This document shows positions 21,239 through 33,730 of a stretch of DNA of 64,000 nucleotides, piece after piece; the stretch's first letter is position 1; every line of letters begins with the position of its first letter. Origin of the DNA: Sanderia malayensis (Eukaryota; Cnidaria; Scyphozoa; Semaeostomeae; Pelagiidae). The DNA lies in contig RQOL01000918.1 in NCBI GenBank assembly GCA_013076295.1, positions 62,001 through 126,000 on the forward strand. The letters are read 5' to 3'. The position numbers and the translations under genes are program-made. The notes under the pieces are model-generated. The model was given only the letters and a program-made list of their open reading frames with translations. It was not told the DNA's origin and did no database searches.

Positions 21239-23197
21239 ATGTATTGCTGGAACTGTGGTCACCAGCTTGCTCATGAAAACATTTTCTGTGGACGGTGTGG
21301 GGCGAAGAAAAAGGGTAACACTGAGGTTATACCAACGAATGGGACTGAAAGGAATCTGGTGGAGCATTATTTCAGAAAAGGATATCAGTATGAATCCATT
21401 TTGATGCTTTTAGGCAAGTATCATCAAATAGAATGGAGCCTCAGTACATTAAAACATCGTTTGAGAGGCTATGGATTGCAAAGAAATAGCGCTGACTTTT
21501 GTGAAGACAATGTTCGTGAGATAATTAAAAGGGAGGTAACAGGACCAGGATCGTTAATGGGTTATCAATGGATGTGGAAGAAACTCAAAATTAAACATAA
21601 CCTCACCGTCCCACGAGATACAGTGAGAATGCTTCTCCATGAGGTTGATCCTGTTGCGACAGCGCAGCATCAATCCCGAAGGCTCATCAGAAGAAACTAC
21701 ACATCTGGTGGCCCAAATGCAGCATGGCACATTGGCGGATATGATAAAGTAAAGCCATATGGTTTTCCTATACATGGCTGCGTCGATGGCTTTTCGCGGA
21801 AAGTTTTATGGTTGAAAGTTGGAAGAAGTAACAATAACCCTTATATAACAGGAAGCTATTTCGTCAATGCCCTCCAAAAGTATGGCTGCTGTCCCTCCAT
21901 TGTACAAGCAGATTGTGGTACAGAAAATGGTATAATCGCAGGTATTCAATGTGCTCTAAAAAATGACTTGAAAGCGCACAGGTATGGCTCTTCACCTTCA
22001 AATCAAAGAATAGACAATTGGTGGTCTCACTATAAACGTGGTTACTCTACTTGGATGATCGACCATTTCAAGGGTCTCGTTGCCAGTGGACTTTTTGTAC
22101 CTGGAAGCCATGTGCACATGGAATGCGCATGGTTTGTATGTGCAAGATTCCTTAAATGGAGCTAGACACTGTTGCGGAAGAGTGGAATAATCATTTGATC
22201 AGAAAACCAAGACATGCAGCTATTTCTGGTGTTCCTGATCAACTTTATCATATACCAGAATGGTTTGTGTTACGTACCCACGGTTTGTGGGTCAGTCCAC
22301 GGTTTCGTAATATAACACTGAGATATCATATTCCGCGAGGCTGGATAGAATTGCATATGGACAGCAAGTAACGTTTGGCTGCAGCACGCTCGCAGTAGTA
22401 TATATATATATCACGAAGTTTATCGTTTTGTTTTGTTCGTTTTTACATGGTGAACTTAGTACCAGTCGCTGTTTCTGTTTTTTCGTGGCATCCCGTCAAA
22501 TCATCGTGAACGTTGTGAGTTGGAAACAACAGATTTTGTGAGTCACAATTTGAACTATATATCATCGAACTATGTAGTCGTTAAGTTCATTATAAATTGC
22601 TTTATATTCTCATCAGATCAAACTACTGGATAGTTGTATGTTCCGTATTTTCTTATCTATGTTTTGTTATCGATTGTATTCTTTGCTATGCCTGTTTCGG
22701 CCTTTACGTTGATTCAAGCTCATCGTCGAATTTCGTTTACTAGTATCATATTTCCCGATATATACGCCTTGACATTCTATATCTATTGTTTTACACCATT
22801 TATTCTAGAAGTTTCGAAGCTTTCCTTGTTAGAATTTTGTATTTTTTATTATTTAGTTACCAAACGATTGTTCAGAAAATTATGAGAGTCCAGCCACTCA
22901 ACTGTTGTATTTTCTGACCTGGTTATCTGCTCGCCTAAAGAGTATTCGCTACCCCTGAGGGCGTGACAGTTTGGCTATTCAGACTGTGGGGAACAAATCA
23001 ATGAAGATAAGATTTGATGCATTATTGATCAATACGATGTGCATGCAGAAGCCACACGGGCCCTTGATTGTGATGACAAAGACCTGGTTGCACATTTCAA
23101 GGATGTGGTTGAAAGTAACAACATGAGGTATCCACCACAGGACTGGACGTATGCGTCCCAACTGTTTGCTTACTTAATTCGGTCAACTGACATCTGA
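21239..23197 (+). pseudogene. Zinc-ribbon integrase-core (DDE-type) gene, two exons, disrupted
   Basis: Exon 1 from ATG 21239 encodes a four-cysteine zinc ribbon (CWNCGHQ to CGRCGAKK, residues 1-25), a helix-turn-helix-like region (about 40-80), and a retrovirus-like integrase core with GCVDGFSRKVLWL, QADCGTEN and NQRIDNWWSHYKR. From recall, this family in fish and cnidarians usually reads NQRIENWW, so the third acidic residue would be D instead of E here. Exon 1 shifts frame near 22153 in an AAA run and continues as ELDTVAEEWNNH to about 22369. Donor-like GTAACG and acceptor GTGACAG lead to exon 2 (about 22972-23197), FGYSDCGEQINEDKI, with one TGA near 23014 and a tail ending at 23197. It converges on the HECT gene. 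It may derive from a transposon or be domesticated; the role is unknown. Confidence 0.75.
22370..22971 (+). other. Probable intron of the integrase-core gene
   Basis: AT-rich stretch with a TATATATATA run near 22400 and no homologous reading frame. It is bounded by GTAACG and GTGACAG, and the frames on both sides fit one protein family. Confidence 0.45.
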
Positions 23198-23440
23198 TAG
23201 TGTGCCCTAAATTCACGATTATTATGTTTTCATAACGAAATCAGATATGTGAATGCTCCTCCAAATTTCTTAAGGATTTCTCTCTCTCTACTGACTCATA
23301 AGCTTTGCAAGGTCACAATTTGGAAGCAATGCCCTGAATTTTTAAATCATCGGCAGAAAGTAGAGTAAAAAAAAGAGGCCGCTCTATCTAAATGTATCAT
23401 ATCAAAATTGTCATGCTTGAATTATATTGGCAGTGCGTGT

Positions 23441-26045
23441 TTAGCATTTTCCGAATCCCTGGGTTCCTTTTACTGCCATCTCCATTGTTTTCTTCATCTC
23501 TGTGATATTTGATAGATGTACTGGTATCACCATAGTTATTGCACACGTACTGACCTCTGGTAGACACTGGCAATGTGTCCCTGATGTGGACAGTGGACAG
23601 TGATGCTTAAACTCAACTGATATGTTTCGCTGGAGGCCCAACGCAGGCTTAATGCTGCATCCTGTAATGAACTGTGTAAGCTCAGTGTGGCTGACAGATG
23701 ATGTTTCTGGAGGACAAAAAAATTGGAAATTTTAGGTCACTTTGCTTTTTGCTATAAACAATTTCAGTTTAATATAAACCATGAAAAAGAGCCTGTTTAC
23801 ATTTGGGAATGTAGATCCTCAAAATTTCTTGAAAATTCTTGAAACATAATCTATTCTTAAACCCATCAAGAAACATAATCTATTCTTAACTCTATCAGGA
23901 ACAAAGTTCATTTCATACTTATAGGGTACAGTATACACATTAGTGTGGTTCATTGTTTCGAGGTTTTGGGCAGAGTTTCACATGGGAACTTATAAACTGT
24001 TGAAAACGCTTAATAATTTGCTTCGAGGTTACAGCAAAGGGGTATTGTACTTGCCATCTTCAAAACATTCTTCCACAAAGTCTAAGAAGGCCTTGTATGT
24101 TTCAATTTCTAGTGAGCGTCTATTTGACCCAACTTCACTGAATTCTGGTCTCAGGAAGGCCAGGAAAGAATCCAACTTCCACTGAAAGTCCTTCAATATA
24201 CAGAAAACATGTTCAAATAGCAATGGCTGCTCTCTCAACACATTTATAAGTTTGTAACAGTTCAAACCAGCAATGATTTCATTTAACATTGAGAGCATTG
24301 TCTCAACTTTAAACTTGATGAACATTGATCTAAAAAAGCACAATGTGTTTTAAATAGCATTGCAACATTGATTTTTTATTCAAAATTGTTAGAAAATGAA
24401 ACTTGGGTTAGGCATTAAAAGATACACTTGAGACACTCACTCTCTCACAATTTGCTGCTGTGAAATTGTTGCCTTGTATGGATTACCTCGGTAACCAATG
24501 GCTTCCAACATATCAAGAGCCTTGTCAGAACTGAACAAGTGTTGCACTTCATCATCTGTTTCCAATGAGGACAACTGCATATAAAATGGACAAAGAAATG
24601 AGTGCTTCCCACATATATTCAACTTATGCAGAAATTCAACTCATATATGGTTGAAAACACTGAAATTGTTACTTGCCTTTTGATATAAATCATTATACAA
24701 GTCCCCATTGCCAAGGCAGGTTGGAAGACATTGCTTGGCACCCTGTATTCCATTGATAATGAATTTATAAATCCAGGGGGACAAGAATGCTAGTGCTGGT
24801 TCACCATTGCATAATGAGGCAGCAAATACATGACCAATACTATAAAGAGTACCATCCGTAACACTCATTACAACACATGATGGTTCATACCCAATCAGCA
24901 CGTCACCGGTAAAGAACTGCTCCTTTATTTGGTGGAGACTTTCCGAAAAGCAAATAGCTTCTGTTCATTCTGGAGATTTAATGTCAACAATTTAAAAAAT
25001 TCAAGAAAAAAACATGTATACATGAATTGCACAAAACTGCTAGACACCAGGTTATGGAAAATCAATGCATCAATGTAAAATAAACACACCTGCGTAAAAT
25101 TCTCTGGACAAACCCCCAGTGTCAATCCCTGCCTCGCCAATGTAATTTACCCTGTAAACATTACACCATCTCGATTTGTTCCATTTTCTTTTGAAAAATT
25201 CTGTGAAATATGAAAGTGCATGTCCTCGTCTCACATTGACTGCTATCTCATCAGCACCCACTTGATAGGACCTCATCACTGTCACTAACTGTCCTTGCCA
25301 ATCACTATCAATAGCAGATTCTATTTCAGAATCATCCCCATTATCATAATCATCATGCAATCCTGATATTAATTCATCTGAGAATATCAGTGGTGTTTCT
25401 GCTTTCTGCAAGCAGCTGTTAGCATGCTCTTCAATTGTACTCATTGAAAATTGCAGATTACATATTGGACATTGCATTTTGCATCAGATGATGGTCTTCG
25501 CTTGAAGATTTCATAAACAGCTTCAAACTCAAATGGACTTGCTGAAGGCTGTTCAATGGCAATTGACACAGCTGACATCGAGGTTATTCCCTCCGTCAGC
25601 AATGGGGAGGGAGGAGCAACAGTGGAGCAATTGTCATGATGCTTCATATAAGGATAAGATAATGCAGTATCATCATCATCACCATGAACAGAAGTGTCAG
25701 AAACACATATTTCAACAGGCACTCCGGATTTGATCTCCAAGTCATCCTCTGTGCAAAGAAACAAATTTAACCTAGAGTAGGGCTTTCCAAGCTCCTTCTT
25801 ATACCCTTCTATAGTAAAAGGAGCATTTGAGACAGGAACCTTCTGTGGCACTTTAAAATATGGGTACAGCAGGGCGTAGCTTTTTGTTGCATCAAAAAAC
25901 TGATTGTGAGTTGCATGCTTGTGGACCGCTGCTTTTAGGACTTCATCATATTTCATAGCCTTCCTCACATCAAGACTTGCTAAGCTGCCTCTAATAATAG
26001 ACAGATCTCCATTGTCGTTTTCTTTAGCAATACCAACATCTTCAC
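23441..26045 (-). pseudogene. G2E3-like HECT E3 ubiquitin ligase, five exons, one frameshift
   Basis: HECT ligases pass ubiquitin from E2 to substrate through a C-lobe cysteine. Exons on the minus strand, each joining in phase: about 26045-25090, 24960-24677, 24574-24441, 24329-24056 and 23706-23441. Exon 1 encodes an unknown N-terminus, a UBZ-like zinc finger (CPICNLQF to HANSC) and the start of HECT (YIGEAGIDTGGLSREFY). The C-lobe reads FITGCSIKPALGLQ and LPEVSTCAITMVIP, with the expected catalytic Cys in STC, ending TQGFGKC. Introns 2 and 4 use GC-AG junctions (AAAG/GCAAGT, GATG/GCAAGT). One base is missing in the AAAA run at 25477-25480, just before the zinc finger. The 5' end is lost at a GC-rich repeat near 26050. 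With that base restored, the HECT half would be intact, so this could be a functional gene with an assembly error. Confidence 0.85.
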
Positions 26046-26049
26046 ATTT

Positions 26050-26835
26050 TCACTACAAACTAGTGGTCATCACTCGCTTCGCTCATTCGCCCCAGCCCGT
26101 CAATTAAAAAAGCTTAGTCCGGTTGGCGCTCTTCAGGCGCTGCATTCGCTCCCGCTCATGCCCATTGATACATACATACATACATACATACATACATACA
26201 TACATACATACATACATACATACATACATACATACGCACATACTATACCTAAATACTATACCAACGTACTATACCTACTATGCAAACATACTATAACTAC
26301 TCTACAAACAACCTACTATACCTACTATAAAATCATACTATACCTACATACTATACCAACATACTATACCTACTATAAAACATAGTATACCTACATACTA
26401 TACCTACTATAAAACATACTATACCTACCATACAAACATCTATACCTACATGCTATACCTATAAATTATACCAACATACTATACCTACGAAAAAAACATG
26501 CTATACCTACATACTGTACCTACATACCTACCTACATACATACATACATACATACATATATACATGCCTACATACATACATACATACATACATACACACA
26601 TACATACCTTGGCACACTTCGTGCGCTGCATTGGCTAACGCTCATGCCTCTGTCAACCCCACGTACAATAGGCTAGCTCGCTGTGCTCGCCCCTCTATCT
26701 ATTATCAAGAAACATTGGCTGATAGGGCGCCCTTTTTGCGCTGCATTCACTTACGCTCATGCCCCTGTGAACCCCACGTACAATGGGTTAGCTCGCTGCG
26801 CTCGCCTGTCTATCTGTCTGTCTATTTTTGCATCG
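26050..26835 (-). repeat. Composite repeat arrays, 5' of HECT gene
   Basis: Minus-orientation modules: a GC-rich end starting ACTAGTGGTCATCACTCGC (26060), a CATA microsatellite (26165-26236), TATACC minisatellite (26237-26530), a second CATA run (26520-26605), and GC-rich hairpin units (26606-26835). They interrupt the upstream continuation of the HECT frame. Confidence 0.8.
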
Positions 26836-26999
26836 ACATGCAACATTGGATCATAAGATGGCAATTGACCTTTGAAAGCATAAAACCTTTGGTGAAGGGA
26901 TAGTAAAAATTTGAATGAATGTAAATTGTAACTTTGGGTAGGTTAGCAGAAAAATGAACTTAAATTTGACTCTACCATTTGAGCAAGGATAGTTGTCTC

Positions 27000-28417
27000 C
27001 CAAGGATAAAGGTAACACATTGTTATTGTGCCCCACATCAGTCTATGAGGCAATAACATGACACAAAAGGTAATTAAATTACAATGTGATAGAAACTTAC
27101 ATAAACAGAATTCTCCTTTCATGAATTTTTCAAGGAATCCATTGACTTTTCATGCATAGTGTGGTTAATGTTTGTTTCAGTCATTTGACATTTGCATGGT
27201 GTCATTAGCAAGTATTAGTGACATTGACAGCTTCGGTTAATCACTTCAGTATTTGTTTCACTAAGAATCATATAGGAAAAAGGAAGAATTAATAATCAAT
27301 GAAATGACGATATGATAGTTATAGGGTAATAGGAGAACATGATAGTTTTGCAGCCATATTCATCAATAGCCCTTGTGGATTAGATGAAAAAAGATGTTTG
27401 AAATGCAAACTAAGTGAAAATCATTTTTCCACTGGTCTACGAATGCTTCATCCATCATCAGTATTGAAAATAACAATAGTTTGATGAGGATGTCAATATA
27501 TATTTGTTGTGACACATACATGGAGGCAATGAACAAAGAGAATCAATAAATTGGTAAATACTTCAAGAAATAGTTTAAATCCAAGCTAAGACTGGCAGGC
27601 ACATGCAGTCAGGGCATCAAACATCTATTCTGGAAGAAAATAAACTATAAAGGTATTAAATAACTAATGAAAATTTTCGATTTCGTTGCAATCAGTAAAG
27701 TTTTCATGGCCTAACCAAAATTAAGATGGTTTAACAAGTTGATGAGATTGAATTGGGAATAAGTTAAAAATCAAGTATAAGTGTATTACCTGTAACATAC
27801 ATTGAAAATGTCCCCTGTAAATTTGGAAATAGTTTCCCAATTATAAGTTGTCCTATTTGATGATCTTTTTGTGATGCAAAGCCAAGCTGTTTCAAATTCA
27901 TATTTCAAAAGTTATCTTTGAGCATTGATGGAAAAGAGGCCAAAGTTTTTCAACTACCTCGTTTCAATGGCGGATAAAGGGCTATTATTGGCAAAGAAGA
28001 AGAGCAGAAATGCATGTCATTAAGAACGCACATTGACGAAGCTCAGTAAATTAGAAGAGAGTAGATTAATCCTGCATTTTTTTTGCATATAATGTATTAG
28101 TACATAAACGGTAAAAAGTAAGTATCATTCATGATAGCTTAAACTATGTGCTACACACAACTATAAAAAACTTTTGGCATACAATTTCATAAAGGTAAAC
28201 ATGAGCTTTAACATGCATGAATAAATATGTACACATACTTCTGATGTCCATTTAATGTTCATGTTTTATAAATGGAATAGTGAACATGAATGAGAGATAA
28301 TTTGTCCTGTCTGTAAATAGTATTGATTTCTTCATCATGTGGAGTGTTTAGCAATGTCGACAGCATTGTTCAATAGGAATTCATACTCACGTGGCACACA
28401 TTAATGCGTTTTCACGA
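27000..28417 (-). other. H2 3' region, no gene
   Basis: The complement of 27000-27960 matches H1 18270-19215. The stretch 27960-28417 has no H1 counterpart and no recognisable coding content. Confidence 0.45.
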
Positions 28418-28440
28418 TTAGGAATAAGTCCTAATCGTCC
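28418..28440. repeat. Perfect short hairpin CGATTAGGA/TCCTAATCG
   Basis: A 9-bp perfect inverted repeat with a five-base loop (ATAAG on plus) directly abuts the border of the duplicated helicase fragment. Helitrons end in a short hairpin near CTRR, but no clear CTRR follows, so a terminus is only one possibility. Confidence 0.6.
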
Positions 28441-28771
28441 TGTGTGTTTCCTCTGGGAGGAGTACTTTGAGCCCGTCAAAAGATGTTGCTCTGGACATGG
28501 CCACATATAACTGACCATGTGTGAACACGGGCTCAGGTAAATACAAACCAACATACCTGAGAGATTGTCCCTGTGCCTTGTTCATAGTAAGGCAGTATGC
28601 TAGTCTGACAGGAAATTGCCGTCGCTTGATGTTGAACGGCATCTCACTGTCCTGTGTTGACAATGTTATTCTGGTAATCATGACCTGCTGGCCTCTGTGT
28701 TTCTTCGTGATGATTTCTGCTGTGATCACGTTCCGTCGGAGATGGCGTACAATGAGTCTTGTGCCATTGAG
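28436..28771 (-). pseudogene. Duplicate of helicase C-terminal segment (H2)
   Basis: By eye this approximately 335-bp stretch is identical to 29403-29738, encoding ITAEIITKKHRGQQVM through SRATSFDGLKVLLPEETHR. It diverges on both sides: upstream into TRLITRLN-like sequence and downstream into the hairpin at 28418. The upstream junction shows CACAAGACTC twice 15 bp apart (about 28753-28777), compatible with microhomology-driven template switching. Confidence 0.8.
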
Positions 28772-29370
28772 TCTTGTGATTAGGTTTGGTAGTAGTAAAA
28801 ATGAAGATTGCCGGTTACATTAGCTTAAAGCTCGAACACCAACTTCAAGGGGTAACCTTTGTTCCAGGTTTCCTTGTTCATGAAAACTGCAATAAGTAAA
28901 TGAGTTAATTGGTTGAGAGGAGGGTGATCCAATGCTAATTATTGTCAAAACAGTTATGGTTAATGGAGAGATTGCAGTTTTCACAGAGAAGAGGAAAGCC
29001 ATACTCCCATAGGCACTATCGGAGAGCATGGCAAAGCATATCTCTTCTGGTACGGGTGCTACCCAGGACCCAGATCGTGTTGTTGCTGTTGGCGAACACC
29101 CCCGGACAGTGGAGTGTTGTGAAAGTGTCCGGATCGTTCTTGGCGGATCTTATTGACTGGAGTGGCGTGGCAAATCAGCAATGTTCAAAGCTTTTAACGG
29201 CTTTGCTTTCTGAGTGTTGTGCTGATATCACAACAGAGAACATCACACTGTAGTGCAATGCCGATCCGCTAGAACCACAATCTGAGCCCCGTAATTTGTG
29301 TATGTGCATTTTGGTAGACTGACACCCTCTGTGAGCAACGCAATTTATGCTCAAAAGTGTGTGAAGACCT

Positions 29371-32300
29371 TTACAGGACTTCTTGGAAGACAATGTTTTT
29401 TGTCTTCCTGTGTGTTTCCTCTGGGAGGAGTACTTTGAGCCCGTCAAAAGATGTTGCTCTGGACATGGCCACATATAACTGACCATGTGTGAACACGGGC
29501 TCAGGTAAATACAAACCAACATACCTGAGAGATTGTCCCTGTGCCTTGTTCATAGTAAGGCAGTATGCTAGTCTGACAGGAAATTGCCGTCGCTTGATGT
29601 TGAACGGCATCTCACTGTCCTGTGTTGACAATGTTATTCTGGTAATCATGACCTGCTGGCCTCTGTGTTTCTTCGTGATGATTTCTGCTGTGATCACGTT
29701 CCGTCGGAGATGGCGTACAATGAGTCTTGTGCCATTGCAAAGCCCTTTCTTTGGATTTAGATTCCTCAGAAGAATGATTGTTGCACCAACCTATAATAAG
29801 GAATATTCGAGGTTACAATGTGTATCATCGAAGGACCATTATTAATATTTTAAAATAAGTGTAGAATTAATGTATAATTAGTACATATAGGTAAATTATA
29901 CCTTGAGTCTAAGTCAATGTAATGGCATTCCGTTAGGAGTTAGATTGTTGAGAAACTCAATTGGATATGACGGCTCCTCATTTGGATCCTCTGTTATCAC
30001 ACTGTCTGTTCTATAGTATGTTCTGTCAGGAGTTTGTAGTCTTTCCAGAATGATGTCACTGATTTGATGTGAGAAGTCATTCTTTGGGGTAAGACAACAA
30101 CATTCTGACATGGTTACCGGATCCAGCATGAGGCGCGACTGTGGTGTATTAGGCTGGGGATATATGAAGTTGAGCATTTCCTCTTGCGAAGATGTGCATA
30201 TTTGATGTGGCAAAGTGATATTGTCAAGTGCATCATGTGGTTCTTGTTTATTGCCGAGTCGTAGGAGCCATTCTGAGAATTCTCTGTAAGATTCATCTTG
30301 AACAGCTCTCATATTTGTGTGCAGGGTATGTTGTTGAAACTGTGCCCACAAATCACTGATTTGATATGATTTAAGACTCTCTGATACGATTTTCTCCCTT
30401 CCTGCTTTGGGAACAACAGGTAAGACCTGTCTGAAATCGCCACCAAGTAACATGAATTTGCCACCCAATGGCTTGTCAACTCTTGTGATATCCCGAAACA
30501 GTCTGTCAACTGCTTGTAATGCCAATGCTGGTATCATTGAAGCTTCATCCCATATAAACAGGGTTGTTTCACGCAACATTTGTGCTCTTCGGCTCTGTCT
30601 CTTGACATTGCATGTTGATTCCAGCTTCAATGGTATTGGAATTTGGAATTGAGAATGCGATGTTCTGCCGTCAATAAGCAGTGCTGCTGCAATTTCTGAC
30701 CAAGCCATACACTGAACTTTGTGCCCAGATGCATGAAGGTTACGAACCAACGTGTTGTAGAGAAATGTTTTCCCTGTGCCAGCTGGTCCGTCGAGAAAGT
30801 GACAGTTTTGTTCTGATTGCGCCTCAATTGCTTGAATAATGGTGGTGTAAACAACTCGTTGTTCTGGATTCAATGCAGCGCGCATTTCTTCTCCTTGCTC
30901 TCTTTCGTTTTCAACATCCATGTGATCTTCCTCTGAAAATATAAACAACAGTTTCATTTGGGATAAATAGAAGTATATGTTGGCTAAATTATTACAGTGA
31001 ATATCATCATGTTAAGTTGTAAATCACTTTGTTCTTGAATGACAAAGTCAGCCGGTAGCTGAGGAAGGTGATCGTAATTCGTGATGGACACACCATGAAC
31101 CTTCAAATTGTTGTCAATATCATGTAGACATTGATACATGTGTCTGTCTTGGAAGGTTATGTCTGGATTGTTGAGTTGATCACGTCTGACAAAGTCTTCA
31201 CTCATTGCGTCTTTGAAGGCGCTGAAGAGTGTTTTGATGTCTGATGGCGTTTGAAAGAGTAGCAATGATGCAAACAGCTGTCTGAGTTGTGAAGGCATAT
31301 TGAAGATGACAGCTTCATCAAGGCAACGTGTGACTTCGGCATCATCTTCTAATAGCCCTAGAGCTCATGCTGCATCTTTGAAGGAGTCAGATAGATTACC
31401 TTCTACTGTACGAAGGTCTTCAAATGAAGTAGCTCCTCGTTGATGCAATAGCAAAAGTCTGAGTGAAAATTTTTGCTCCCAATGTCTGGGCTGCACTTGA
31501 TTTACTCCACCAATGATTGGCATTGTTCTTCGTTGTCTGGCTGTCCATGTTTTGGGACACTCCTGGAAGACATAGTGCTCTGGTATCTCATGATAGAGGT
31601 ACTGACGTGCAGCTGGATCTTGCTGGTTGAGTTCAAACCATGCTGTGAGTGTTGTTCTATCACCAATGCTGTTGAGCCTTTGTTCGTCATCATTGTCATG
31701 AAAGATGACTTGTTCCTCAAATGGTAGATGAACAGAGAGCCGTTTGACTGTGTGGCTTTTGTCGTGCATGGGGAACTGCAGAAGACGATAGACAGCTTCA
31801 TGTGGTCCAATATATCTTGTGTTGATGTATTGGCGCACCTCGTCGTGTTCAATGTCCTGAGGTACTTGCTGTTGATTTTCTTCACGAATTTCAACCTTTG
31901 TGGATATATTTGAAAAAGTACTTGACACTTGTTACTGTACTGCATATTTCCACGTTGATATGACACTGATATTTGATTAGTAGGTGTCTGTTGTGTGGCA
32001 CTACCCAAGTATCATCCAGAGTGCGATCATTCACATTGACTGGATGAACACAGCGTTGTCTGTAGAGAGGATAGCCGCTGACAATGATTTGAGCTTCAGC
32101 AACTTGTTCTTTTGGAAAGTGCTTTTTGCATTTGTTGTTTTCCATGCACACGCATCAAGGATTTAAATTTCCACAGGGTCCATGTGTTATGTGCTTTAGG
32201 ACCAACTTGTGGTATTTTGTATCCTGTGGGTCTGGAATCTCTGCTGATATCAGTTGATCCACCTGATAATGAATACGACAATTAACAATTTTATAATAGA

Positions 32301-33724
32301 ATTGACGTACAGAATAGTTGTACTGTGCATTGGATATAAATTTAACAATGAGAGATAGTATTAGTAGTACATGTCAAAAATACCTGTTGTGGTGTTCTCG
32401 GTTTATCAGCTTGTGAAAGAAACAGGATCATATGTGCGTGTGGTAGTCCTCTCTTCTGGAATTCTATTACATACACATGTGCTGTGACATGTCCAAGAAT
32501 GTGCTTGTGCAGAATGTCTTCGAGTAGTTCTTTGAGCTTGAGTTGAAATACTCTTGTGACAATGTCTGGTCAATCACTGGCCGTCTGATACGGATAAATG
32601 TTTTCTTCTATCTCCTTTCACTTGGGATTGGCAGTCATTGTGAGGAAGATGTCTGGCTTGCCATACTTCCTTATGATTGTAATTGCATCTTGAAAGTGTT
32701 GGCCATCTGGTTTTCGATTTCAGCTCTTCTGTGGAGATGATCCATCAGGCCACGATATGTGTCAACATGAAGCTGACGTTGATTATTCATAATCCAGTGC
32801 AGTTTATTGCCTTTTATCTTCGTATATGCATCTACTAGATACTGTTGAAATAAAAATGATGCAATGTGGATGGTTGAGAATGCATCCCTGACCTGGATTC
32901 TCTATAAATAGTATTCGGTGAGGGTGAGTCTGGTATGGCGATCACGATTGATGTGTTGTCGATCTCTTACATTTGCAGTAGGCAATCGTTGAAGGTCCAA
33001 ACTGTATCCTCTGTCACCGTGAAAGAAGATCAATGGATACGTGAGAGGATCAGCACTTGGACTGGTTGCGTAAATCTTCATGAGATCTCACCGTCTTGCT
33101 TGAACTTGCAGTTCTCTGTCGTCAGGATTTGGTGCACCTCCATTTTGTACAGTATATATAGCTGCAATTTCTCTGTCAGTGGGATTATCGTATCTGCAAT
33201 CTTGTTGTGGGCGACTTGTGATGATGATTTTGCATGTCGGAACAGGCTGATCGTTTGCAATAGCTGCTGCCGCTGTTCCTCCAATATTTCACCCATGCTT
33301 CGAAAATGTTGTGCAAATCAATTGACTGCCATTAATTCATTCTGGAGAAGTGCAACAATGTCCAAATGAAGATGCTGTTCTCCTGCAGTGTTTTGCCGTT
33401 CCTGCAATGCTTGTTGCGTTTCCATGATGTATAGTTCTGCATATTTTCTGGATCTGTCTGTTTCTGTTACACCTATTAATGATTCAAAGCATAAGTTAGG
33501 GAAATAAAAATTCAATTGTAGCCAGCATAAACAAATAATACGTTTTATTGATAATGACTGGAATCATATTGTATCAGTTACCAGTCATGTGATATGCCTT
33601 TCCGTGAATTGTGATAACTGGTGGTGCAGCTCTGGCATGATGTACCATATTAGCCTTCCATGATGCCATGGCCATTAGTGAGTTGTATTGGCGGAAGTGC
33701 TTCAAGAAATACTTTGAGATGTTC
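29371..33724 (-). pseudogene. Helitron Rep-helicase gene, H2 copy (N-terminally deleted)
   Basis: Reading on the minus strand, the gene begins inside the exon ISKYFLKHFRQYNS (33724) and continues through GVTETDRSRKYAELY, HUH motif GLPHAHMILFL (HAH at 32432-32440), KYFFKYIHKG (near 31900) and an uninterrupted helicase exon. The latter shows GPAGTGKT (Walker A), IWDEASMIP (Walker B) and GGDFRQVLPV and ends GMPLH at 29914. After an intron, VITAEIITKKH to NIVFQEVL ends at 29371. The open frame from 30957 begins in intron sequence; the true helicase exon starts near EEDHMDVENEREQ. The Rep half has several frameshifts, for example near 33080, 32560, 31880 and 31370. The helicase half looks intact. 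Confidence 0.85.
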
Positions 33725-33730
33725 ATAATA

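Noticed and set aside
29914..30957. ATG at 30957 as the real start of the H2 helicase protein
   Set aside because: The first residues lie in the intron that precedes EEDHMDVENEREQ in both H1 and H2; the helicase is the downstream part of a larger Rep-helicase product.
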